10,097 nt of DNA from Alphaproteobacteria bacterium (GCA_028293055.1 JAQGLD010000162.1:1-10097), one strand, 5' to 3'. Positions 1 to 8,239 are shown, numbered from the stretch's first letter. Program-made: numbers and translations. Notes: a model not told the origin generated them from the letters alone.

Positions 1-618
1 CGCGAACACGCCGAGCGGCGCGAGCCATAGCACCCAGTTGATGATCACCAGCATCGTGTCGGAGATCGCACGGAAGAAATTGGTGAGCAATTCGCGCGGC
101 TCCGCGGGCAGCCGGGTCAGCGCGAACGCAAAGACGGTGGTGAACAGGATCAGGGGCAGGATCGCGTCATTCGCAGCCGCTGCGATCGGGTTGGTTGGGA
201 CCATCGACCTCAGGAAGGCTCCGAAGCCCGGAACTTCGCCGAGCTTGGCAGGCGAGGCGGTGAGCGCGTTCTTCAGCGCGGTGGCCGATTCGGCCGGCAT
301 CGGCCACAGCTTGAACCAGAGCGGGATCAGGGTGGCGGCCAGCACCGAAGAGATGAACAGGATGACGAGGAACATGATCATCGCCCGCGCAGCCACTCGG
401 CTCGCCTTGGCGGCCTCGGCCGAAGCTGCGATGCCGGTGATCAGCAAGGCGACGATCAGCGGGACGATCGTCATGCGCAACGCGTCGAGCCAGATCCCGC
501 CGATCGGCTCCGCGACCGTCGCGGCGCGCTCGGCCAGGCCGGGGAGCCAATGGCTTCCGGCGATGCCGAGCAGGAGGCCGGCGACGAGGGAGGACAGGAT
601 ACGCGCGGCCTGTGACAT
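1..618 (-). CDS. Dicarboxylate/amino acid:cation symporter, N-terminal part (cut by window edge)
   Basis: Sodium- or proton-coupled symporter of the DAACS family (GltP/DctA type), a polytopic inner-membrane protein importing C4-dicarboxylates or acidic amino acids. The reverse complement is open for 206 codons from an ATG at 618 to position 1, so the C-terminal half, including the serine-rich re-entrant loop and substrate site, lies outside. Visible features are a first membrane segment at about residues 5-25, the family pattern LRMTIVPLIVALLITGI at about 47-63, a hydrophobic segment at about 79-101, and MVPTNPIAAAAND followed by another segment at about 139-168, with one more starting near 186. 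The start is supported by an AAGGGAG ribosome site (plus-strand 623-629) four bases upstream. It diverges from glmM. Substrate cannot be told from this fragment. Confidence 0.88.
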   Translation of the reverse strand, partial: MSQAARILSSLVAGLLLGIAGSHWLPGLAERAATVAEPIGGIWLDALRMTIVPLIVALLITGIAASAEAAKASRVAARAMIMFLVILFISSVLAATLIPLWFKLWPMPAESATALKNALTASPAKLGEVPGFGAFLRSMVPTNPIAAAANDAILPLILFTTVFAFALTRLPAEPRELLTNFFRAISDTMLVIINWVLWLAPLGVFA

Positions 619-814
619 GGCTCTCCCTTAGCTTGGCCGTTCCGGGGGCGGAAGGGACTGGCGCTCAATGCCCTGCGGGGAGGAAGGTTCAAACCTTCGA
701 GCTCACATCGCAGCGGATCGCGGGACCTCCGCCGCTCCGCGCGGGGAAGATAAGCCGCCTCGCCCTTGCCGCGACATCGCGCTATCTGGGGCGCCGGACA
801 GGAGACACTCGAGA
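619..814. promoter_or_regulatory. Divergent spacer with a 16-bp near-palindrome
   Basis: This 196-nt spacer separates the minus-strand symporter from plus-strand glmM and must hold promoters for both. The clearest element is an inverted repeat at 683-698: GAAGGTT, two bases, AACCTTC, with both 7-bp arms perfect. It could be an operator or a hairpin near the symporter's 5' end. No convincing -35/-10 pair is visible in either direction; a CTATCT motif at 782-787 resembles a -10 element but has no matching -35. The glmM ribosome site AGGAGA is at 800-805. Function of the palindrome is inference only. Confidence 0.4.
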
Positions 815-2149
815 ATGGCGCGCAAATTCTTCGGCACGGACGGAATACGCGGGCGGACCAACAGCCTGCCGATGACCGCCGAAATGGCGCAGCGGGTCGG
901 CCAGGCGGCCGGCGCCCATTTCCTGCGCGGCGATCACCGCCACCGGGTCGTGATCGGCAAGGACACGCGGCTTTCGGGCTACATGATGGAGACCGCGATG
1001 ATCTCGGGCTTCACCAGCGTCGGCATGGATGTGGTGATGGTCGGCCCGGTGCCGACCCCGGGCGTCGCGATGCTGACCCGATCTATGCGCGCCGATTTGG
1101 GCGTGATGATTTCGGCCAGCCACAATCCCTATGTCGACAACGGCATCAAATTGTTCGGCCCCGACGGCTATAAATTGTCCGATGCCGACGAAGCCGCGAT
1201 CGAGGCCTTGATCGAGCAGAAGCCCCGGCTGGTTCCGCCCGAGGCGATCGGCCGCTCGCGGAGGATCGAAGATGCGCGCGGACGCTACATTCACGCCGCC
1301 AAGTCGACCTTTCCCGAGGAGCTGCGCCTCGACGGGCTCAAGATCGTCATCGATTGCGCGAACGGCGCCGCTTACCAGGTCGCGCCCTCTGCCCTTTGGG
1401 AACTCGGCGCCGATGTCGTCGCGATCGGAGTCTCGCCCGACGGAACCAACATCAACGACGGCTGCGGATCGACCGCGCCGCAACTGCTTCAGAGACGGGT
1501 GGTCGAGGAAGGCGCGCAGCTCGGAATCGCGCTCGACGGCGATGCCGACCGGGTGATCGTCGTCGACGAGAAGGGACGGATCGTCGACGGCGACCAGCTG
1601 ATGGCGGCGATCGGCCTCTCCTGGGCGAAGCGCGGGCTGCTGAGGGGGGGCGGAATCGTCGCGACGGTGATGTCGAACCTCGGCCTGGAACGATTCCTTG
1701 CCGGCCACGGCCTCGAGCTCATCCGAACCCAGGTCGGCGACCGCTACGTCCTCGAGGCGATGCGCGAAGGCGGCTACAATGTCGGCGGGGAGCAGTCCGG
1801 GCACATCATATTGTCCGATTATGCGACGACTGGGGACGGGCTTGTCGCCTCGCTCCAAATCCTCGCTTTCCTGATCCAGAGCGGCAAGCCCGCCAGCGAA
1901 TTGCTCCATCTGTTCGATCCGCTGCCGCAATTGCTCAAAAATGTCCGGTTTGGCGGGGACGCCCCGCTCGACAGCGACACGGTAAAATCGGCGATCGCCG
2001 CCGGGGAGGCGCGGCTGGAGGGCAGCGGACGGCTGGTCATCCGCAAGTCGGGCACCGAGCCTCTGATCCGGGTGATGGCAGAAGGTGAGGATGACAGGAT
2101 CGTCGAGGAAGTCGTCGACAGTATCTGCGAAGCGGTGAAGGCGGCCTGA
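815..2149 (+). CDS. glmM: Phosphoglucosamine mutase GlmM
   Basis: Cytoplasmic enzyme converting glucosamine-6-phosphate to glucosamine-1-phosphate, feeding UDP-GlcNAc for peptidoglycan and lipopolysaccharide. The 444-residue length matches the family. It begins [13 protein letters not shown], the standard GlmM start, and carries all hallmark motifs: the phosphoserine loop ISASHNP with catalytic Ser102, the Mg-binding DGDADR at 241-246, the sugar-binding GEQSGH at 325-330, and the C-terminal phosphate-binding [12 protein letters not shown] at 410-421. ATG 815 is preferred over an in-frame ATG at 668 because the extra 49 residues are not family-like and AGGAGA lies nine bases upstream of 815. 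It heads the glmM-DUF1272-thiD run; the next start codon is 2 nt after its stop. In many bacteria glmM follows folP directly; here folP is about 3.8 kb downstream. Confidence 0.97.
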   Translation: MARKFFGTDGIRGRTNSLPMTAEMAQRVGQAAGAHFLRGDHRHRVVIGKDTRLSGYMMETAMISGFTSVGMDVVMVGPVPTPGVAMLTRSMRADLGVMISASHNPYVDNGIKLFGPDGYKLSDADEAAIEALIEQKPRLVPPEAIGRSRRIEDARGRYIHAAKSTFPEELRLDGLKIVIDCANGAAYQVAPSALWELGADVVAIGVSPDGTNINDGCGSTAPQLLQRRVVEEGAQLGIALDGDADRVIVVDEKGRIVDGDQLMAAIGLSWAKRGLLRGGGIVATVMSNLGLERFLAGHGLELIRTQVGDRYVLEAMREGGYNVGGEQSGHIILSDYATTGDGLVASLQILAFLIQSGKPASELLHLFDPLPQLLKNVRFGGDAPLDSDTVKSAIAAGEARLEGSGRLVIRKSGTEPLIRVMAEGEDDRIVEEVVDSICEAVKAA

Positions 2150-2151
2150 TC

Positions 2152-2382
2152 TTGCCCCTGGAGATGCGTCCGGATTGCGAACGGTGCGGCCGAGACCTGC
2201 CGCCGGAAAGCGCGGACGCGCGGATCTGCTCGTTCGAATGCACCTTCTGCGCCGGCTGCGTCGAGGCGCCGCTCGGCGGAGTCTGCCCGAATTGCGGGGG
2301 CGATTTCCAGCCGCGTCCGACCCGGGCGGAGCGCCACCTCGAGCGGCATCCGCCCTCGGCGGTCCGCAAAGGGCCGGCGTGA
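2152..2382 (+). CDS. DUF1272 small cysteine-rich protein
   Basis: Small 76-residue protein of the DUF1272 family, whose function is unknown. The N-terminal 50 residues match the family pattern closely: [28 protein letters not shown] and GGVCPNCGG. Eight cysteines (9, 12, 26, 30, 33, 36, 45, 48), mostly in CxxC pairs, suggest binding of one or two zinc ions. The tail from about 55 is basic, proline-rich and probably disordered. The start is most likely TTG 2152, giving MPLEMRP, two bases after the glmM stop; an internal ATG at 2164 would remove conserved residues. The stop overlaps the thiD start (GTGA, 2379-2382), which implies translational coupling with both neighbours. Nothing in the sequence says what it does; a nucleic-acid or protein adaptor role would be guesswork. 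Confidence 0.85.
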   Translation: MPLEMRPDCERCGRDLPPESADARICSFECTFCAGCVEAPLGGVCPNCGGDFQPRPTRAERHLERHPPSAVRKGPA

Positions 2383-3581
2383 AGCCGCCGCGCGTGCTGA
2401 TCGTCGCCGGCTCCGATTCGGGCGGCGGGGCGGGAATCCAGGCCGACACAAAGACGGTGACGATGCTCGGCGGCTTCCCGACCACTTCAATCACAGCGAT
2501 CACCGCGCAGAACACGCTTGGAGTTTCAGCGGTGATGCCGGTGCCGGCAGAGTTGGTGCTGGCGCAGATCGAGGCAGTGCTCTGCGATATCGGCGCCGAT
2601 GCGGTGAAGATCGGGATGATCGGCAGCGCGGAGACCGCGGAGGCGGTGGCGGAACGGCTTTCCCTCCTTCGTCATCCCCGAGTTCGCGGGGATGACGAAG
2701 GAGGGATTCCCATCGTCTTCGATCCGGTGATGGTCGCGACCAGCGGTTCGCTGCTGGCCGACTCCCCGACCATCGCAGCCTTCGACCGACTCGCTCGTGT
2801 TTCGACCCTGGTCACGCCCAACGCGCCGGAGCTGTCGGCGCTGACCGGCCTGGCCGTGGATGACGCCGCCCGGCTGGAAGCCGCCGCGCTTGCTTTGGCG
2901 CGACGCACCGGCACTGAGGTGCTCGCCAAGGGCGGACATCTCGACGGCGATATGCTCACGGACCTCCTCGTCACGCCAGAGGGTGCGGTCACGCGATGGA
3001 ATTCGCAGCGAATCGACACCCGCAATACACACGGCACCGGCTGCACCCTCTCAAGCGCCATTGCGACCCATCTCGGCCGCGGGCGTCCGCTCGACGAGTC
3101 GATCGAGCGCGCGCGGAGCTTCGTCCGCATCGCGATGCTCGCCGCCCCCGGCTTCGGCCAAGGCCATGGCCCGATGGGCCACGAAGCGGCCGCTTATGGC
3201 GAGATGAACCTCAACCAGGTCACCCTGCCCGCCCGGGATTATCGCGCCTCGGTCGACTTCTACAGGACGCTCGGATTGACCCAGATCGTCGACTCGCCGG
3301 GCCGTTACGCCCGCTTCGAATGCCCTGGCGGGGCGACGCTCTCGATCCATGTCGAGGACGGCGGCAAGCCGGGCGATGCGATGATCTGCTTGGAAAGCGC
3401 CGATCTCGATAGCTGGGTGGAACGGCTGCGCAGTCTGGGAATCGCGTTCGAGACCAGCCTGGAGGACCAGAGATGGGGCTGGCGCGAGGCCCATCTGCGC
3501 GACCCGGCTGGAAACCGGCTGATCCTGTACCGCGCCGGCGAGAACCGGCGGTTCCCGCCGTGGCGCCTCAAGGACCAGTAA
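2379..3581 (+). CDS. thiD: ThiD hydroxymethylpyrimidine (phosphate) kinase fused to a C-terminal VOC domain
   Basis: ThiD phosphorylates hydroxymethylpyrimidine and its monophosphate to HMP-PP for thiamine synthesis. The 400-residue protein starts at GTG 2379, overlapping the DUF1272 stop, with AAAGGG at 2368-2373 as ribosome site. ThiD spans residues 1-270: [14 protein letters not shown] (10-23), DPVMVATSG (115-123), TPNAPE (146-151), KGGH (184-187), the GTGC anion hole (219-222) and the typical end [11 protein letters not shown] (258-268). Residues 95-109 are an extra loop encoded by a perfect palindrome just before the conserved IPIVFDPV strand. After a few linker residues, 276-388 form a VOC (glyoxalase/bleomycin-resistance fold) unit, with [20 protein letters not shown] at its start and [13 protein letters not shown] at its end. 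ATG 3204 opens the VOC part but lacks a well-spaced ribosome site, so I read a true fusion. The VOC substrate is unknown. Confidence 0.9.
   Translation: MKPPRVLIVAGSDSGGGAGIQADTKTVTMLGGFPTTSITAITAQNTLGVSAVMPVPAELVLAQIEAVLCDIGADAVKIGMIGSAETAEAVAERLSLLRHPRVRGDDEGGIPIVFDPVMVATSGSLLADSPTIAAFDRLARVSTLVTPNAPELSALTGLAVDDAARLEAAALALARRTGTEVLAKGGHLDGDMLTDLLVTPEGAVTRWNSQRIDTRNTHGTGCTLSSAIATHLGRGRPLDESIERARSFVRIAMLAAPGFGQGHGPMGHEAAAYGEMNLNQVTLPARDYRASVDFYRTLGLTQIVDSPGRYARFECPGGATLSIHVEDGGKPGDAMICLESADLDSWVERLRSLGIAFETSLEDQRWGWREAHLRDPAGNRLILYRAGENRRFPPWRLKDQ
2661..2706. repeat. Perfect palindromic element inserted in frame in thiD
   Basis: The arms 2661-2680 and 2687-2706 are perfectly complementary over 20 bp around a 6-nt loop (AGTTCG). 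The core CGTCATCCCCG...CGGGGATGACG is of the dispersed palindrome type common in sphingomonad and other proteobacterial genomes; read on the other strand it gives the familiar peptide VIPANSGMT. It lies wholly inside thiD and supplies codons 95-109 without breaking the frame, adding about 15 residues where ThiD proteins usually pass directly into the I/VP-I/V-V-x-DPVM strand. This resembles the in-gene palindromic elements known from Rickettsia. Pairing is seen directly; insertion history is inferred from the expected ThiD length. Confidence 0.85.
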
Positions 3582-3601
3582 TCCACAGGAAATGCAGGGA
3601 G

Positions 3602-3621
3602 ATTCCAGCTTTCGCTGGAAT
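3602..3621. repeat. Short palindromic repeat (REP-like) between thiD and rnhB
   Basis: ATTCCAGC and GCTGGAAT form a perfect 8-bp stem with a TTTC loop, inside the 70-nt gap between the thiD stop (3581) and the rnhB start (3652). All three reading directions give peptides typical of this dispersed repeat (GDSSFRWNE, EIPAFAGM, FQRKLES). In RNA it would form a stable hairpin between two genes that may be co-transcribed, so it could trim or stabilise the message or weaken read-through. No T-run follows, so it is not a classic terminator. Confidence 0.75.
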
Positions 3622-3651
3622 GAGGTGGACGGCAGGCATAGGCTCAGCCGC

Positions 3652-4254
3652 ATGGCGCGCCCCTGCTTCAAGCTCGAGAAGATCCATCCCGACCCGGTCG
3701 CCGGAGTGGACGAGGCCGGCTGCGCCCCGCTCGCCGGGCCGGTCGTCGCCGCAGCTGTGGTGCTCGACCGCAACCATTTCCCGCGCGGCATCGACGATTC
3801 CAAGGTGGTCCCGGTCAAGGACCGCGAGTCGATCTGCGCGAAGCTCTACAAGGTGGCGCGAGTCGGGGTTGGAATCGCTAGCGTCGAGGAGATCGACCGG
3901 CTCAACATCTTCTGGGCGCGGATGCTGGCGATGAGCCGCGCCGTCGATGCGCTCGGCTTCGATCCAGCGATGATCCTGGTCGACGGCAATCGCTGCCCGC
4001 GCTGGGAGCGGCCTTCGGTCGCGATCGTTGCCGGCGACACCAAATGCCGCTCGATCGCCGCCGCCTCGATCGTCGCCAAGGTCACCCGCGACCGGATCAT
4101 GGCCGACCATGCCCGTGACCACCCCGGCTATGGCTGGGAGCGCAACAAGGGTTATGGCACGCCCGAGCACCAGGAAGCGCTCAAGCGGCTCGGGCCGACC
4201 GAGCTCCACCGGCGCAGCTTCGCGCCGGTGCGCCAATATATGTTCGACCTGTAG
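3652..4254 (+). CDS. rnhB: Ribonuclease HII with altered GRG motif
   Basis: RNase HII nicks DNA 5' of embedded ribonucleotides and degrades RNA in RNA-DNA hybrids. The 200-residue protein has the expected catalytic set: Asp20 and Glu21 in GVDEAG, Asp111 in ILVDGN and Asp147 in AKVTRDRIM. It also has DDSK at 48-51, SIAAASIVAKV at 134-144 and NKGYGT at 165-170. The striking feature is residues 23-25: where the family has Gly-Arg-Gly (DEAGRGPLAGP), this protein reads Gly-Cys-Ala (GGC TGC GCC at about 3718-3726). That motif reads the ribonucleotide-DNA junction, so specificity may be changed. ATG 3652 is chosen over ATG 3592 because the extra 20 residues are the translated palindromic repeat. rnhB just upstream of ccrM is, as I recall, a recurrent alphaproteobacterial arrangement. 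Confidence 0.93.
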   Translation: MARPCFKLEKIHPDPVAGVDEAGCAPLAGPVVAAAVVLDRNHFPRGIDDSKVVPVKDRESICAKLYKVARVGVGIASVEEIDRLNIFWARMLAMSRAVDALGFDPAMILVDGNRCPRWERPSVAIVAGDTKCRSIAAASIVAKVTRDRIMADHARDHPGYGWERNKGYGTPEHQEALKRLGPTELHRRSFAPVRQYMFDL

Positions 4255-5601
<1,347 letters not shown>

Positions 5602-5639
5602 CACTCGACTTAGGTCCAAAATGGAGTATCAAGAGTCGC

Positions 5640-5798
5640 GGCGACCGTCCCTTCGCGCCTCAACGCCTGCGTCCCTTTGACCACGGGAGGTTCGCGGGAG
5701 CCCCTTTGGGTGGCGAAGGGTCTTCCTCCATGCGCACCATGGGGGACGGCCTTCGGAGACTCAGTTACCCTGCTGACCTTTGACAAGAGGCGGTCGCC
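5640..5798 (+). ncRNA. Candidate structured RNA between ccrM and folP
   Basis: The 317-nt gap 5590-5906 has no convincing gene. Within it, 5640-5653 can pair with 5785-5798 over 14 positions (12 Watson-Crick, one G-U, one C-A mismatch), closing a domain of about 159 nt. Inside are a hairpin at 5725-5745 (eight pairs including one G-U, loop CGCAC) and a plausible stem 5691-5695/5713-5717. A long closing helix around a roughly 160-nt RNA recalls 6S RNA, but I do not recognise the conserved 6S core, and 6S usually sits elsewhere in alphaproteobacteria. A folP leader or cis-regulatory RNA is the alternative, since folP starts 108 nt later. Strand is assumed from the neighbours. GANTC sites occur at 5633, 5758 and 5870. 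Confidence 0.35.
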
Positions 5799-5906
5799 AC
5801 ACCTTCCCCACTCCCGGCTGCAGTATCGACGGTCTTATTCCGGCCTGCGGAGATTTCCGCTTCTCGCCCGATTCCACCCGAGCCTGTTTAAGTCTAGGCC
5901 GGACGG

Positions 5907-6998
5907 ATGACCGAACGCCTCTATCTCCGACCCACCGCCTTCGTCGATGCCCCGTTCGGCCTCGACGGCAAGGTCGCCCGACTTGCCGGCGGCCTGACCT
6001 GGTTCTCGGCAATCGAGCTGACCCGCTGGAGCGACAATGTCTCCAGCCTCGAGCTCATTGCGGTCGAGGCGATCGAAGCGAAGCTCGCCTCGCTCGGCGA
6101 TGAAGCGCAGGCGCAGTGGCGCAATCTGGTCGCGCCCCGCCCTCCTTTGGCTCTGGGCGCGCGCACTGTCCGGCTCGACCAGCCACAGGTCGTCGGAATC
6201 GTCAACATCACCCCGGACAGCTTCTCGGACGGCGGCCGCTTCGCCGATTCGGGGGCGGCGGCCGATGCGGGATTCGCGATGGCCGCCGCCGGCGCAGCGA
6301 TCGTCGACATTGGCGGCGAATCGACTCGCCCGGGCGCGAAACCGGTCTGGGAGGGCGACGAAACCGACCGTGTCGTCCCGGCGATCCTGCGCCTGGCCGG
6401 ATCGGGCAATGCAATTTCGGTCGACACCCGCAAGGCGAGCGTGATGGAAGCAGCGCTCGCTGCCGGAGCCTGCCTCATCAACGACGTTTCGGCCCTGACC
6501 TACGATCCGCGCGCGCTCGAAGTGGTTGCCAGGGCCCGCTGCCCGGTCGTGCTGATGCACCATCAGGGCGAGCCCGAAACGATGCAGAAGGCGCCCTGCT
6601 ATGATCGGCCGGTGGCGCTCGCAGTCTACGACTGGCTCGAAGCGAGGATCGCTTCGGCCGAGGCAGCGGGAATCGCCCGCGACCGAATCATCGTCGATCC
6701 GGGAATCGGCTTCGGCAAGACCGTCCAGCACAACCTCCAGCTGATCAACGGCCTGGCCATGCTCCACGGCCTCGGCTGCCCGATCATGCTCGGCGCCAGC
6801 CGCAAGCGGACGATCGGAGCGCTCTCCGCCGAGGAGCCGCCCGAGCAGAGGCTCGCCGGCTCGCTCGCCTTCGCGCTGAAGGGTGCCGAGCAGGGCGCGC
6901 AGCTGCTGCGGGTCCACGATGTCCCGGAGACCGTGCAGGCGCTGCGAGTCTGGCGCGGCCTGCGCGATGCGGCTCTGACTCCGCCGCTGGCGCGCTGA
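5907..6998 (+). CDS. folP: Dihydropteroate synthase FolP
   Basis: Condenses p-aminobenzoate with dihydropterin pyrophosphate to dihydropteroate in folate synthesis, and is the sulfonamide target. Motifs appear in the usual order: VGIVNITPDSFSDGG (96-110), DIGGESTRPGA (134-144), SVDTRK (171-176), INDVSAL (191-197), VVLMHHQG (214-221), IIVDPGIGFGKT (261-272), GASRKRTIG (296-304) and LRVHDV (334-339), so the TIM barrel is complete. At 363 residues it is longer than the roughly 280-residue E. coli enzyme because about 90 residues precede the first motif; this N-terminal part is not a domain I recognise, though longer forms occur in related bacteria. The start ATG 5907 has only a weak GGACGG-like upstream sequence. 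glmM, its frequent partner in other genomes, is upstream in the same window but not adjacent. Confidence 0.95.
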   Translation: MTERLYLRPTAFVDAPFGLDGKVARLAGGLTWFSAIELTRWSDNVSSLELIAVEAIEAKLASLGDEAQAQWRNLVAPRPPLALGARTVRLDQPQVVGIVNITPDSFSDGGRFADSGAAADAGFAMAAAGAAIVDIGGESTRPGAKPVWEGDETDRVVPAILRLAGSGNAISVDTRKASVMEAALAAGACLINDVSALTYDPRALEVVARARCPVVLMHHQGEPETMQKAPCYDRPVALAVYDWLEARIASAEAAGIARDRIIVDPGIGFGKTVQHNLQLINGLAMLHGLGCPIMLGASRKRTIGALSAEEPPEQRLAGSLAFALKGAEQGAQLLRVHDVPETVQALRVWRGLRDAALTPPLAR

Positions 6999-7097
6999 CC
7001 GGAGTGTCGCGCAACCATTTCGAAACTCTACCGGCCCGATTGATCCGCCGCGCATCCGAATGCATCCTCTTCCCTGTAGTCCAGGGGGGAGCACGGG

Positions 7098-8129
7098 ATG
7101 AAGCGTCTTTTCCTGATTGTCGCCGGGTTGATGCTGTGGAGTGGTTCCGCCCTTGCGGCTTCTGCGGCCGCTCCGCCGCCAGCCTATTACGAGCGCGCCG
7201 GCCATTCCGACGCATGGAGCGGCGGAGTCCGGATGGTCGACATCGACACTCCCAAGGGCAAGTTCCGGGTGTGGACCAAGCGGGTCGGCAACAATCCGAA
7301 GCTCAAGCTGCTCCTGCTGCACGGCGGCCCGGCTTCGACTCACGAATATTTCGAGGCTTTCGACAGCTTCCTGCCGGCCGAGGGGATCGAATATGTTTAT
7401 TACGACCAACTCGGCTCGGCCTATAGCGACCAGCCGACCGACACGAGCCTGTGGACGGTCGAGCGCTTCGTCGACGAGGTCGAGCAGGTGCGCAAGGCGC
7501 TCGGGCTCGATCGCAGCAATTTCTGTCTGCTCGGCCACAGCTGGGGCGGAATCCTCGCGATCGAATATGCGCTCAGATACCAGCAGAATCTGAAATGCCT
7601 GGTCATCTCCAACATGATGGATTCGGTCCCGGCGTATAACGATTATGCCAAAAAGGTGCTGATGCCGGCGATGGACCCGAAGCAGCTGGCCCTGGTCCAG
7701 GAGCTCGAGGCCAAGGGCCAGACCTCCGACCCGCGCTACATGCAGACATTGATGCCGATGCATTATGAGCAGCATTTCCTGCGCCGGCCGAGCGCCAACT
7801 GGCCCGAGCCGGTGGTTCGCGCCTTCGCTCACCTCAACCAGCCACTCTACACGCTGATGCAGGGCCCGAGCGAGCTCGGCGCGAGCGGCCTGCTGCTCGA
7901 CTGGGACCGAAGCCGCGACCTGCATCGCATCACCGTGCCGACTTTGGTCATCGCCGCAGGCCATGACACGATGGACCCGAAATGGATGGAGGCGATGGCC
8001 GGCCGACTGCCCCACGGCCGCTTCCTGCTCTGTCCCGATGGCAGCCATATGGCGATGTATGACGATCAGGAGCGATATTTTACGGGGCTGGTGCGATTTC
8101 TGAAGGATGTCGAGGGGGGTGGCGGCTGA
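7098..8129 (+). CDS. Exported alpha/beta hydrolase, proline iminopeptidase-like
   Basis: Serine hydrolase of the alpha/beta fold, closest in motif to the proline iminopeptidase (peptidase S33) group. Of 343 residues, the first 20 are a signal peptide (positive MKR, hydrophobic core, SALA before the cut), implying a periplasmic or secreted enzyme. The oxyanion motif HGGP is at 75-78, YYDQLGSAYS at 101-110 resembles the S33 pattern DQxGxGxS, and the nucleophile elbow GHSWGG puts the serine at 148. Asp290 (AGHD) and His317 (GSHM) complete the triad. A lid region spans about 175-265. GGGGGGAG at 7084-7091 is a strong ribosome site. It follows folP by 99 nt with no clear promoter, and converges with the NnrU gene. 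The natural substrate is not predictable; a proline-specific aminopeptidase or an esterase would both fit. Confidence 0.88.
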   Translation: MKRLFLIVAGLMLWSGSALAASAAAPPPAYYERAGHSDAWSGGVRMVDIDTPKGKFRVWTKRVGNNPKLKLLLLHGGPASTHEYFEAFDSFLPAEGIEYVYYDQLGSAYSDQPTDTSLWTVERFVDEVEQVRKALGLDRSNFCLLGHSWGGILAIEYALRYQQNLKCLVISNMMDSVPAYNDYAKKVLMPAMDPKQLALVQELEAKGQTSDPRYMQTLMPMHYEQHFLRRPSANWPEPVVRAFAHLNQPLYTLMQGPSELGASGLLLDWDRSRDLHRITVPTLVIAAGHDTMDPKWMEAMAGRLPHGRFLLCPDGSHMAMYDDQERYFTGLVRFLKDVEGGGG

Positions 8130-8135
8130 TGGAAT

Positions 8136-8220
8136 GTATCGAAGGACCGCCCAGACTATCTGCCTCCTTCGATACTGGCCCTCGACAAGCTCGGTCCCTG
8201 CTCAGGATGAACGGGTCGTA
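8136..8220. repeat. Degenerate dispersed repeat at a convergent gene junction
   Basis: GTATCGAAGGA (8136-8146) and TCCTTCGATAC (8165-8175) are a perfect 11-bp inverted repeat with an 18-nt loop. The following bases (about 8176-8213), with CTCGACAAGCTC and CTCAGGATGAACGG, resemble the widespread proteobacterial repeat TTCGACAAGCTCAGG...CAGGATGAACGG, here degenerate. It fills the gap between the stops of the hydrolase (8129) and the NnrU gene (8254), where a bidirectional hairpin could separate the two converging transcripts. Family assignment is from memory of the repeat's consensus. Confidence 0.6.
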
Positions 8221-8239
8221 TTTGAGCTCGGCGCCCTCC

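Noticed and set aside
38..631. Plus-strand frame at the left edge
   Set aside because: The opposite strand encodes a convincing DAACS symporter with membrane segments and a ribosome site; the plus frame is its shadow.
686..695. GGTTCAAACC, which resembles a tRNA T-loop
   Set aside because: No acceptor stem, D-arm or anticodon arm can be found around it; it is better explained as part of the 683-698 palindrome.
782..2515. Long minus-strand frame of 577 codons opposite glmM, DUF1272 and thiD
   Set aside because: It lies fully opposite genes with clear family motifs and its translation is low-complexity (rich in R, A, D, G) with no recognisable domain; this is expected in GC-rich coding DNA.
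5780..5785. TTGACA, a perfect -35 hexamer
   Set aside because: No -10-like sequence lies 16-18 bp downstream (GC-rich there), and it overlaps the inner end of the proposed RNA closing helix.
5677..5910. Small plus-strand frame of 77 codons before folP
   Set aside because: No ribosome site or recognisable motif; it overlaps the folP start and runs across the candidate structured RNA.
5835..8048. Minus-strand frame of 737 codons opposite folP and the hydrolase
   Set aside because: Antisense shadow of two well-supported genes, spanning their intergenic gap, without any family motif.
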